From NCBI RefSeq assembly GCF_022581195.2, contig NC_061467.1, positions 1,612,001-1,676,000 on the forward strand: a DNA stretch of 64,000 nt, given 5' to 3'. This DNA is from Helicoverpa zea. Lineage: Eukaryota > Arthropoda > Insecta > Lepidoptera > Noctuidae. The notes under the pieces are model-generated. The model worked only from the letters and a program-made list of their open reading frames with translations. It had not been told where the DNA came from and did not search any database. How positions within the stretch are numbered: position 1 is the stretch's first letter; each line of letters begins with the position of its first letter. Made by a program: the position numbers and the translations under genes. Shown here one piece after another: positions 40,001 through 49,706 of this stretch.

Positions 40001-43000
40001 AATGCTCATTTCTTCTCCGTATGAGACGAGGCCTTTGCCCTGCAGAGGGACAGTGAAAAGACTTATGATAATGTCTACTGACAAATCTTCAAACTTATAA
40101 AGTTTTATCAAACTAAGAAATTCATTTTTTTTTCCATACTACATAAAATCTAGGAATAATAAATCCTCATAACTTTAATTCCAGGCATAGCCTTCTACAA
40201 CCTCCGTCGCCACCAGTCTCTCTACCCGATGATCAGCTCAACGGCCGCCCAATCATCATTACGGTTGATATACGCGGCGTCATGGCAGGCCTCCTTGCTG
40301 GTGGACGCCGCGAAGATACTGGCCACCTCAGTCCATGGGGAGGTGGGGTTGCCACCAGGGTTGAAGCACACCTTGAAGAGCCAGTTCTGGTTGACGCTGC
40401 CCAATGAGAGTAATGAAAGTGAGTATATAAGTGAATAGTCTTATCTTTCGATACGCAGTAAGGTAGATTTATATTTAGGGTGCATCTACACAGAGGTATA
40501 TGCGCAGGTTACATGCTTTTTAAAAACGTGCGGGTCCTGCGACTCGCACATGTACTAAAGCAAAATACCCACCCTCGTGCTCTCGTCACTTGTGCATGGT
40601 AACTTTCTCCAGCTACATGCACCCTCAGCACTTTTTCACGTCAGACATTACTACAACAGTAGCACCCTCAAAAATGGTTAGAAGCCCTGATGAACATAGT
40701 TATACCAGCAAGCAAGGTTTTTATTACACTTATCATTTCCCCACCTCTTACTGTAACAGTTTCATGGAGTAATTTTCGCTACTTCGGTTTTCAAAGTTAC
40801 AGATATAATTTGTAATTATCATAGTAAAGATTAAGATATCAAAGCGCTAGACGCTCATTATCAATTTATTAACTAAGCAAAGTACCTCTGTTTCATAGTT
40901 CACAATCATTAACAAAGACTACTCTACTTTATCAGTTATACCCCAATTACTATGGCAAGGTTTCCACAATATAATCATAACATCTTTGTCCGTACTATGA
41001 ACTTTTGTATAAAATAAACAAACCTAGTTATATTAGACTAAACACGAGACAATCATGGGATTGAGTGGAAAAATATGAGAAAGACAGAGTGATAGATAAA
41101 CCTTATCTCTTTCTACTACTACCCCACTTATTTTGTAACTTTTTGTTGCACACGGAAAGTCACAGAGAAGTAAATGTGACCCCACAGATAACCTAAGATT
41201 GGTGTTGCTATCTACCGCGTTTTTTGTGTACCTATCTATACATATAATAAATCTGTAAAAAAACTGTGTCTGTACATTGAATATATTAAAAAAATAATAA
41301 TTGGGTGGGGTTTAGAAACAGTAATGGAGCACAAATCCAAAAAAAAAAATTATGTCTGTATGTCTGTATGTCTGTTTGTTTGTACACGCTAATCTTCCGA
41401 ACTACTGAACGGATTTCAATGATTTTTTCTTTGTTATATCAGTATTAAGCCTGGTCAACATATAGGCTATAATTTATCTTCGAAACTTGAAGACCTGACG
41501 CAGAACTCCAACAGACCAATAAAACTATAAGAGATACAAATATGGTGCCTTGGCAAAAATTGTTTCATTTGATGAGCATTTTCAGCTGAGATAATAAATT
41601 TTAAGATCTGGAACACCTGATGTGGAACCCCAAGAGCCCAGCTTCTCTGTACCATATACAGGTATGACGTTTTAGCAAAAGTTGTTCAATTTGATAAGCA
41701 CTTTCTATTGACTTATACAAATTGAAGATCTAAAACATCTGATGTGGAACTCCAGGGGCCCAGCTAGACTATAGCATATAGAGGTATGACGTTTTAGCAA
41801 AAGTTGTTCAATCTGATAAGCACTCTCTGTTGACTTATAAAAGTTGAAGATGTAAAACACCTGATGTGGAACTCCAGGAGTCCTGCTAGACTATATGAAG
41901 CATATGAAGATATGACGTTTTAGCAAAAGTGGTTCAATCTGATAAGCACTCTCTATTGACGCATTTTTATTTTCTCTCTCACACAAACAAATAATAACGA
42001 AGATACAACAACGCTTGAATTTCGTGTTAAGTCACTGCTTAGTACAAATTTTACATACCTAGACGTGGCGTCACGAGCCCCCGCTCTCTAACTTTGTTGC
42101 GTTATATCTCATTATTATTTTGTATGTCTCTTCCAGACCTCGGGACTACAGAGTTCCGAATTTTTGGGAGGCAAACGTGGGGCCGAAGCCACGCGCTGAA
42201 GTCCTTTTGAGACAACTTTAATGAAATGGTGACACAAAACCGACGATTATCCCTTTATACACTATAGAAATGAATCCAAGGACAATCCCCGGTGGACGTC
42301 GTTAAAAAAAAAAAATCCCCGGTTCTGTGCTAAACTATTGCTAACTATGGAGGAAAACTACTTGGGCTATTGTGATGGGATGTTAGTGGATGACAATGTA
42401 TTAGGTACATGTAAAAACGGCAGGTGGAGACTCGCCACCTCACTTACTGGGCCCCCGGGAACCAGTCACTGAATAGCAACAAGAGGGCAACAGGGACATG
42501 AGCGGCTGAAGGGTGAGGATACCTCGGCGGACTTTAAACGCAGATTACGCGCTCCCTGTGCTTACCATGAGGCACCTACCCTCCGAGCAAGGCTACTAAT
42601 CCTGCTCTAGCGACGGCTCCACTCTGGACGGCCAAGCCAAGCCAGAGGCGTGAGACCTACCCCCGTCATGGTTCACTCCGACCGGCCGGAGATGGGGGAC
42701 AGTATACACTCCCTGGAGAACTCAATATATATAGCCCCGCGGGGTCGCTACTCCCCGTCATCAGCCTCAGATGCCCTGCGGTGCCTATATCTCATTATTA
42801 TTGTCGTTATTATCTCAAGAGCCTTTGTCCCAATTATGTCGACTTCCAGTCACGATGCAACTGAGTACCGGTGGTTTACAAGGAGCGACTGCCTATCTGA
42901 CCTCCACAACCCGGTTACCCGCTCAACCCAACACCCCTTGGTAAGACTTACTGGCTTCTGACTACCCATAATGTTATGTACAGGAATAATTGGACTTCAG

Positions 43001-46000
43001 ATTTATGTACTGTATGCTAACTATTGTTTTTCTTGATTGTCTTAACCTGTAGTCTGTCACTGTACTTATTAAATAAATAAATAAATAACGACTGCCAAGA
43101 ATGGAATGTTCAATGACAGTCGGAACCTACAGTTTAACATCCCCTCCAAATAACGGTCATTGGTATCCAAAATATACGTAGAAAGTACATACGAACTTAG
43201 AAAAGTTGCATTGGCAGGCACTGGCCAGACCTGGAATCAAAGACGCACGCTCATACTTAAGAGATTGGTTCTCTACCCACTAAACCACCACGAATTCCAC
43301 TAAGTCACCACGACTTTGTCATCTATTTAATGTTTTTTTACGTAATATTTTTGCCACACACAACTTAAATGCGGACTAATTAGAATCACTACTTTTATCC
43401 CTATGTTCACGTCTATTGCGACTATTCAGATCTTTGATTTTGCTGACCCCGTAGTCGCTGGCATAAGGGACAGGATCCGCGTACGAAGTCGCGGGCAGAA
43501 GCTAGTCTTAAATAAGAACTTTAATATACAAATGTCCGGAAGACTGACAAGGCTAAATAAAAATAGAATATTTATTCTTAACACATAATTAAATGTATAA
43601 TAACACATTAATTATGTCAATAATAACTTAAAATAGCTCGTCTTTTATTCTAGAATGTTACAGCTTTTGACTCTGATAGGGAACTGATTATTTATTGTAT
43701 CTGTACAAAAATATTAATGTACTTCCAACTTTTCCAGTACTTATTTTTTTTCGAGAACAACTCAACTTCGTAATTGGTTAGCTTACTTAACGGACAGTTA
43801 GAATTGATTTGACTTTATTACTTCACTTCACAACATAGACGCTAGTTAAACAATCGGTGAGTATCACATATGACTCACAGCCCCGGATCTAGGGGGGGGC
43901 AAGCCGGGGTCTGTGCCCCGGGCGGCAAATTCAGGGGGCGGCAAAATCAGGCGGCTGCCAAATTCACACTTCACAGACCAATGGATAACGTGTTGTAGGT
44001 TCAGAGTAGTAGATAGATGGATAACTCATCATTTATTTAACTTTGACCACGGAATAAATAATAGCACAAGTACAGCAACTTCATGGCCATATCAACTTGA
44101 CCGATACCCTGCACCACTGCACGAACATTTATAATTCACGAGGCGAAGTTTTAGCAAACTAAAGATGATTAAAAATTATTTGCGTTCATCTATGAGCCAG
44201 GAACGCTTATCGCATATATTTATTTTTGTTTTAAATCCTACATCACAGATTACTGTAATGGTTAGGTACCTACAGCGCCATCTTAACCTATGGTGCAGGG
44301 TGTGCGCATGACCCGGGCGCCTTGCTCGGTCTCAGGGGCGCCACGGGACGCCGCACCACCAGGAAATTTCGATGAAATTACATTTCGATACTGACAAGCA
44401 AAGTTTCTAAAAAGTCGCCTTCGCTTTGTTTGATTGATCATTTTGATTATTTTTTACTTTTAACATCCTCCAACTAAGTGAAAAAATTCTTGCTCGCTAC
44501 GCTCGCGGCTAAATGACAACGCGGCTGTTTTTCTGATTGTTTATTATTTTTATTGACTCGGTCGTCGGTCATTGATTCAGTCTCTAATCACGTTTTCTTT
44601 TTATTTGTACATAATTCCCAGTTTAATTTGTGACTCTTCAAACAAATAATTTAAAAAAATTCGCGCTCGCTACGCTCGCGGCTACTTGTTGCTTTACAAT
44701 GTCCTTTATCAGGTACTTTTTTGTCGCGGGCTCAAAAAATTTCGTCATATCTTATTCCTATTTCTCAATATTATACATGCATTGCCTCAATGATTTCATA
44801 AGTCAAGTCCACACTGCCTTAACTTTTATAAGTCAAATGCAGTAGCGGCGTAAGCGGGGGGCGGAGGGGGCGGTCCGCCCCGGGTACCACATCTCGGGGG
44901 GTGCCATCTTGGTCGACACATATCTGCATGACCAGGATGGCGTGGGCAGAAGGGACAAGTCACATTCTTATCTGCGAAGCCTAGGTTCACTACCATTTAC
45001 TGTTTCATTTTATTTATATTCAAATTTTAAACAAAACTACGACAGAGCGTGCGCGAGACATCGAGGTGGTCACCCCTCTCAGTCCGACTGTCACCCCTCT
45101 CTTATATGTTTGCTTTATCTGATTACTTAAATTAATTCCTCAAAGTTAGAAAAAAAAAAATCCGCTCGCTTCGCTCGCGGTTCTTTCTTAATTACTGTTT
45201 TGTTCTGCCCTTGCTTTTTGAGTACTCAATCTAACAAAAATTTAAAGCACCGAAGTAGCAAAAACAACTGACGCTCGCTTCAGTCACGGTTTCTTTTTTA
45301 TTTGTGCTTAATTCAGAGTTAAATTACAGTCCTCAAAAGTAACAATTAAAAAAATTCACTTTACAGTGGTTATTTTTAAGTTGTTTAGGCGCTATTTGTA
45401 AGCGGAGGTGGAGGACTTTGGTATTCCACATCCAAACAATTTTGCGCAGCTGCCTCACTTTCCGGTGGTTTTTTTTTTCAAACTTGTTTGAGTACTTTTG
45501 TGTTCCAAAACTCAAAAATTTCGCGCTCGCTACGCTCGCGGCTTCTTCAGTGTACAGTGCTTTTTTTCAAACTTCTTTGGGTACTTTTGTGTTAACAAAC
45601 TCAAAAATTTCGCACTCGCTATGCTCGCGGATTCTTTTTTTTTTTAAATTGGGATCTTTTGTGTCCTACATCTCGAACATTTCTGGGGCTCACTGTAGGT
45701 TTTTTTTACTACGTGATTATATTCTGTCATTTTTTTTGGGGAGGTGGGGGATGCTCGATAAGTAGTCCGCCCCGGGTGCCACCCGATGCTACGCCGCCAC
45801 TGGTCAAATGTATTAAAAAATATATATTTATGGAGTCCTCAAAAACAAAAAAGTTTGCTTGCTGCTTGTTACAGCGCTTTTTTAAACTAATTAACTTTTT
45901 GTGTCCAAAATTAAAAAATTTGCGCGCTCGCTTCGCTCGCGCTGCTTTTTACAATTACATCGTTCTGTCTCGACTTTCATAACTTAGAACGCCAACAGTT

Positions 46001-48516
46001 TGAGCCTACAATGAATTGGACAAATTTTTTGAAGTCCTTTACCTACCAAATAATGCACTTCATTCGAACGTTCTTATTTATATTTCTTGTAACTACTCTA
46101 AGTACTTCAATACATAGATGGCGCTTGGGTGATGATTGCAACCAGGCGCTACATGAGCTAGAGACGGCCCTGCCTGCCTACATATTGATAGCTAAAATTA
46201 TATGGATGATAAAGGTGAAAATAAACATAAGTAGGTAGGCGGGGCGGCATTTTGCAGATTTTGCCCCGCCTAAAAAAAATTGAAGATCCGGGGCTGAATG
46301 ACTCATGGGACAGGGAAGTTATCAAGACTAAAAATATATACTCATCATCCTCCAGTCTAACCAGATGTAGCTGAGTACCAGTCCTTTACAAGGAGCGACT
46401 GCCCTATCTGACTGACTAAAAATAAATACTAACAATATATTTTTTATCTATTTCAGATTGCATGTTAAAGGAAGAGGATATGAAACCAAAAGTGAATCAG
46501 GGTTCAAGCACGAACAAAGCTAGCTCAAGTATGGTGAGTTACTGTTTTTATTAACAGTACTACTTGCTTTAAACAAAGTTAATTTATTTTACATTTTAAA
46601 TTTACTGGCTTTGTACATAGTTATACTAGTTAATATAATAACTTTTGAATGTTTTTAATGTTGCTGGCATAAATAATTAATCTATAATAACATTCTTCCG
46701 AAACAACATTACGAGTTTTTAGGGTCCCGTTTTACCCTTTGGGTACGGAACCCTATTGTCAGTTCTAAAGCTAAAGTAGTCTGTCTGTCACGCTTTTACG
46801 CTAAAACTACTGTACAGATTGGGAATCTCTAGTCTAGAACTTGAGCTTTATGTCGTCTAGGCCACTTTTTATCCTATTATGCGTTGCATAAATTATAATT
46901 GATGAGATATTTTGAATTATAAAAAAACAAAGCCTTGTATACTCGTATGAAATATTTATTTATGTCTAGTGCAATATATGATCATAATAATTTAAAGATA
47001 TATACGTAACATAGTGGAAATTGATTTAAATTGCATGCATGGACTGGGGAAAGATATCATAATATGAAAGCAAAGGGCTATTATTTTACAAAATCATTTT
47101 ATAATCCAAATTTTTAAGTTCTGAAAATAAAATCATCTAAATGAGTATGTATAAAAGACGTTGTGGGTACAACAGCATGATTTTAACACACAAATTATTA
47201 TTAAAATAGTGCATGAAGTTAAAAAGTGCCTTAAGTTTTGATTATATATATTTATATGCCAATGCTCTTTCCCAGTCCCTGTCGTCCATGTTGAAGAGAA
47301 AGCACTGGCATAGAAGATGGTAAATGGTAAATAAACATCCGGTGTGACGCGCCTTCGAATTTGGAAGAGGCAGATTTTAAATTGTGATCTGTAGAATAAG
47401 AGCTGGAAATCATAGTGAGGAATGTTTTTGAATGCGGACTTTTTATTATGATTCTGTAGTTTATGGTTGTCTGGATAAAGTAGGTTTTCTTTCATCTCGA
47501 TGTATTTAAATAGTTCTAGATATAAAAACAGCTATATGGTCTCTTGTAGTTTTTTCAGCCATATGATTCTCCCGCCGGTTCCCAACTTTATTTTGGATCG
47601 GCTATGTTTTCTTGTTCTATACTGTTCTATCTGTAGTCATCTGATTTATTGTGGACAAGTATATTATAACGACTTTAAAATGTTAAACAAACTATTATAA
47701 TATTGTATTGTAACAGTACTGCCTATTAATCGCTTGCCATAAACACACTTATATTCTAAACAAAAATACTCAAGTCAAAAATGTAATTCTAAGCCCAAGC
47801 CATTAGTTTTAGGGTTGCCATTAAATATATATCGAAAATTATAAGGGACATGTATACTTTGTCGTTCATCAAATGTAACTATGAAGTAAAATAAGTAGAT
47901 ATTGTACAATTAATTAAAAGACTGTAAATATATTGAAAAAGATAATTAAATATTCGATATGTAAAAAACCTCTTTTATTATATGAATTCTGGTCCTGCTC
48001 ATATCCTTCCATTAACATTTGCAGGACTTATTACAGAATAGACAAAAAAGTTTTATTACAACTCCTAACGGTAAGCTAGGATGATAATTCCTTGTCGAAA
48101 TTATTTTAATAAAAAGTAAATACAAGGCTTTGTTTTAATATTGCAAAAATCACCAATAAAATCTCATGGCCTGAAACTTCAGGAAGCAGAACTTTTATAA
48201 TAAATAGGACCAATAGAGAGAGTACTCAAACATCAGATCCGCCTTATGGTAAGTAAGAAAAAGGAATGCAAGATGACCTACCGAATCGTAAAATTCAACT
48301 CTGTCAACACACCAAAAAGCTACCGAGAACTAGGGTATATTTTATTGAAATGGTAATACCGTGCAAATTATCACAGTATTGCCACTGTAAGACATTTTTT
48401 TATTAATGGCAATACCATCATTTTCACAGCTGACAGACGCAATGCCGAGTCAATACATGAATGGGTACTACGTGGATAACGTCGAGAGGAACCATCGGAT
48501 TGTGGTCTGGCAGTAG
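31026..48516 (+). CDS. SPSB3: SPRY domain-containing SOCS box protein 3 homologue, six exons, complete
   Basis: Exons: 31026-31161, 33951-34147, 37291-37519, 40185-40418, 46457-46533, 48430-48516. Phases agree, for 960 nt and 319 residues (human SPSB3 about 355). Exon 1 has a Cys/His-rich start ending HYGCACGEHSD, matching the vertebrate HCRCGEDHSE. The SPRY domain spans exons 2-4: EWKWEM, SSGTAAIKGDTALV, YYWEVKMLTEPYGTDIMVGI, FLGRDGESYGLSYTGALRHN, GSIVGVKVDLWLGTLEFYLN and YPMISSTAAQSSLRL. A weak SOCS-box-like segment follows (AASWQASLLVDAAKILA ... LPPGLKHTLKSQFWLTL). Family members are substrate receptors of Elongin/Cullin ubiquitin ligases. Exons 5 and 6 encode a hydrophilic tail ending HRIVVWQ, poorly conserved outside insects. 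Introns of 2-6 kb are rich in transposons. Confidence 0.9.
31969..32180. mobile_element. TTAA-flanked MITE (piggyBac-like)
   Basis: The ends are ttaaCACATTCGTGGACA and, on the complement, ttaaCACGTTCGCGGACA. Both are flanked by TTAA, the piggyBac target site. The roughly 204-bp interior is non-coding. Confidence 0.65.
32870..33485. mobile_element. 616-bp element with CpG-rich 158-bp terminal inverted repeats
   Basis: The ends ggtagaattccgtgg and ccacggaattctacc begin arms of about 158 bp that match at roughly 93 percent by eye. The 5-bp repeat tttaa flanks it (32865-32869, 33486-33490). The arms are packed with gccgcgcgcggc blocks that are themselves palindromic. There is no transposase; the short centre is AT-rich. 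Confidence 0.85.
34655..35021 (-). mobile_element. tRNA-derived SINE, nearly full length
   Basis: Read on the minus strand it starts tgcctcggtggtctagctgt (box A-like) with gggttcgattcccgagtcgg (box B), then a body with ccggagcctggaagctggtg, and ends in a gatgatgatg-type tail on the far side. Partial copies lie at 24258-24342 and 36960-37205. Confidence 0.8.
35704..36170. mobile_element. 467-bp foldback element with long inverted repeats
   Basis: The left arm (from aaaaaatcggtaaaaaaac through gaaaactagaaaataaaaaa to cctacgtaggtggtcccgg) is mirrored on the right from ccgggaccacctacgtagg to gtttttttaccgatttttt, more than 110 bp per arm. The non-coding centre has no recognisable ORF. Confidence 0.75.
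36310..36475 (-). mobile_element. SINE-like repeat, inverted copy of 9465-9660
   Basis: It shares gcagcggtgagggagtgtca, ggccttttatgtaccagggc and cgcggtaactctttcgaaca, all complements of the HID1 intron 7 copy. Confidence 0.65.
36960..37205 (-). mobile_element. Partial SINE (family of 34655-35021)
   Basis: It contains gacgtcttcctcgctgattt, gctgcgcaggacactttata, cacaggtgcactcactgttc and ggtcaggcgcaggaccgaca. The tRNA-related head is missing. Confidence 0.7.
38243..38598. mobile_element. 356-bp element with perfect 30-bp inverted repeats
   Basis: Positions 38243-38272 and 38569-38598 are exact reverse complements, beginning atacaccgtgactttttagt. The AT-rich interior has no transposase. It is a MITE in SPSB3 intron 3. 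Confidence 0.75.
39228..39413 (-). mobile_element. Short non-autonomous Helitron
   Basis: On the minus strand it starts TCCTACTTATATTATAAATG and ends with the hairpin gcgggcgaagccgc, then tggcggaag and CTAG, inserted between A and T. This end structure is typical of the small Helitrons widespread in Lepidoptera. Confidence 0.8.
41235..43505 (+). mobile_element. Helitron-like element, copy 2 (about 2.27 kb)
   Basis: It starts TCTATACATATAATAAATC after an A and ends ccgcgtacgaagtcgcgggcagaagCTAG before a T. It is the inverted counterpart of 10974-13166, including the 122-bp tandem units (41480-41990) and nested SINE. It differs by small indels and an extra roughly 110-bp AT-rich piece near 42975-43087 ending in (aaat)n. 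There is no Rep/helicase. It lies in SPSB3 intron 4. Confidence 0.8.
42820..43300 (-). mobile_element. tRNA-derived SINE nested in Helitron copy 2
   Basis: This is the counterpart of 11331-11690 in reverse orientation (cagacctggaatcaaagacg at the head). It is interrupted by an AT-rich insert at about 42975-43087. Confidence 0.6.
43878..46296. mobile_element. 2.4-kb hAT-like non-autonomous element
   Basis: The ends are cagccccggatct and agatccggggctg. The 8-bp atgactca flanks the left end (43870-43877) and recurs at 46298-46305, one base beyond the right end. CAG..CTG ends with 8-bp duplications fit hAT. Inside are seven dispersed copies of a palindrome-like gctcgctacgctcgcgg motif and no recognisable transposase. 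Confidence 0.7.
44485..45950 (+). repeat. Seven dispersed gctcgctacgctcgcgg motifs
   Basis: The motif (aaaaattcgcgctcgctacg followed by ctcgcgg, with variants cttcg and tatg) occurs near 44491, 44662, 45162, 45272, 45524, 45613 and 45925. It often precedes cttttttt-rich sequence. Each copy folds on itself (gcgagc/gctcgc). Confidence 0.75.
46340..46425 (-). mobile_element. SINE body fragment
   Basis: The phrases cctccagtctaaccagatgt and tacaaggagcgactgcccta match the body end of the 11331-type SINE. Confidence 0.5.
46534..48429. other. SPSB3 intron 5, no coding sequence recognised
   Basis: The only recognisable item is a partial 'agggtcccgt..ggaaccct' repeat at 46720-46860. The rest is AT-rich. 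The 120-codon minus-strand open stretch at 47133-47495 has no recognisable similarity and an AT-rich composition, so I do not call it a gene. Confidence 0.5.
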
Positions 48517-49706
48517 ACGTAACTTTTTCATGAATTGTTCATTGTGAAACATTGGCCAAACAACATTCTATAGATATAGCAAAGTAATTTATGTGTATAA
48601 CTAGTTTTAATTAATAATCTACTTAGTTAATACAATGTGAAACTGCGCTTATGTAAGGTTCTTTGGTAATATTGCGTATCTTTGTTCATTATTACAGTGC
48701 AGGTCTAGTTTAATAACGTAATGATGGATTACTATAGTTACTTTTTATATCGAATTGTTCCCTGCGTAGTTGTGTTGTGTATCTCATACCTACTTTTGAA
48801 CAGTTTTTTTAAATAGTAGTTATTTAAAATAGTAAAATAAAATAAGGAATATTTTAATATATAATCTTATATTGTGTGGACAATATGGATAATGAAAGTG
48901 TTTTCATCCATTCATTCAAACTATGGCAAATAAATAAGCTAGTATTTTTGAGATACGAATGCTAATAGTAGCTATAGTACCTGTATTTTGGATATTCAAT
49001 AGTATTCAATTGTTACATATACCTTATTTACTTATTAAAATATATGGAATATATTAAAGATATTTAGAAATTACCAGTGTTTTTATTTATCCTGAATTAT
49101 TAACCATCTGCCCACTCTTCCCTTCTTTTGTGTTCCACCATTCTAACATAAAATAGAAAAAAAAGTTAGCCCTTATATATTTTTGGAATATTAATATTTG
49201 CTAATAAGATTGATAGGCAACAATTTCAGTTGGACGGAGGAAAATTGAGCTACAGTTGTCTAGCAACGTTCATTACAAATATAAACCACATAAAAAGTAA
49301 AAACTATTCAAAGATAGTCAACTATCAAACTTCAAGGATACTACAGTACAGTAGCACCTCTAGCTCGCCATACTGTCAAGTTAGTGTTGTCGTTGTCATT
49401 TGCATTTGACATTTAAGAATAGACGTCACGTCAAATCATCGAGCTTATCAATGCGTCAAATCAGTTTTCCAAAAATCGCCGCGCGGGAAGGTTGTTACTT
49501 TTTTTATTGCACATTTTTATTCTATTAAATTACGATATAAAGTCCGTACCCGGTCATGCAGGTTTCGTTGTTACAATAATCAATTTTATTTTCAGATAAC
49601 TTGTGAATTGCAACTGTGAAAGATCTGATAAGAGACTTATTAGCATCTTATTCGGGTCGTTACATAGTTTTTTTGTGATCAAGAAACGCTACGTCAACTC
49701 GCTAAG
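48517..49706. promoter_or_regulatory. SPSB3 3' UTR and annexin promoter/5' UTR
   Basis: SPSB3 should end in the first part. AATAAA-like signals lie near 48836 and 48928, and neither can be preferred. The annexin promoter and 5' UTR should lie in the second part, where the sequence becomes less AT-rich (gtcgttgtcatttgcatttg, tagacgtcacgtcaaatc at about 49385-49440). The transcription start cannot be fixed. Confidence 0.35.

Noticed and set aside
47133..47495. 120-codon open stretch on the minus strand in SPSB3 intron 5
   Set aside because: AT-rich, no recognisable motif and no splice or promoter context; likely chance.
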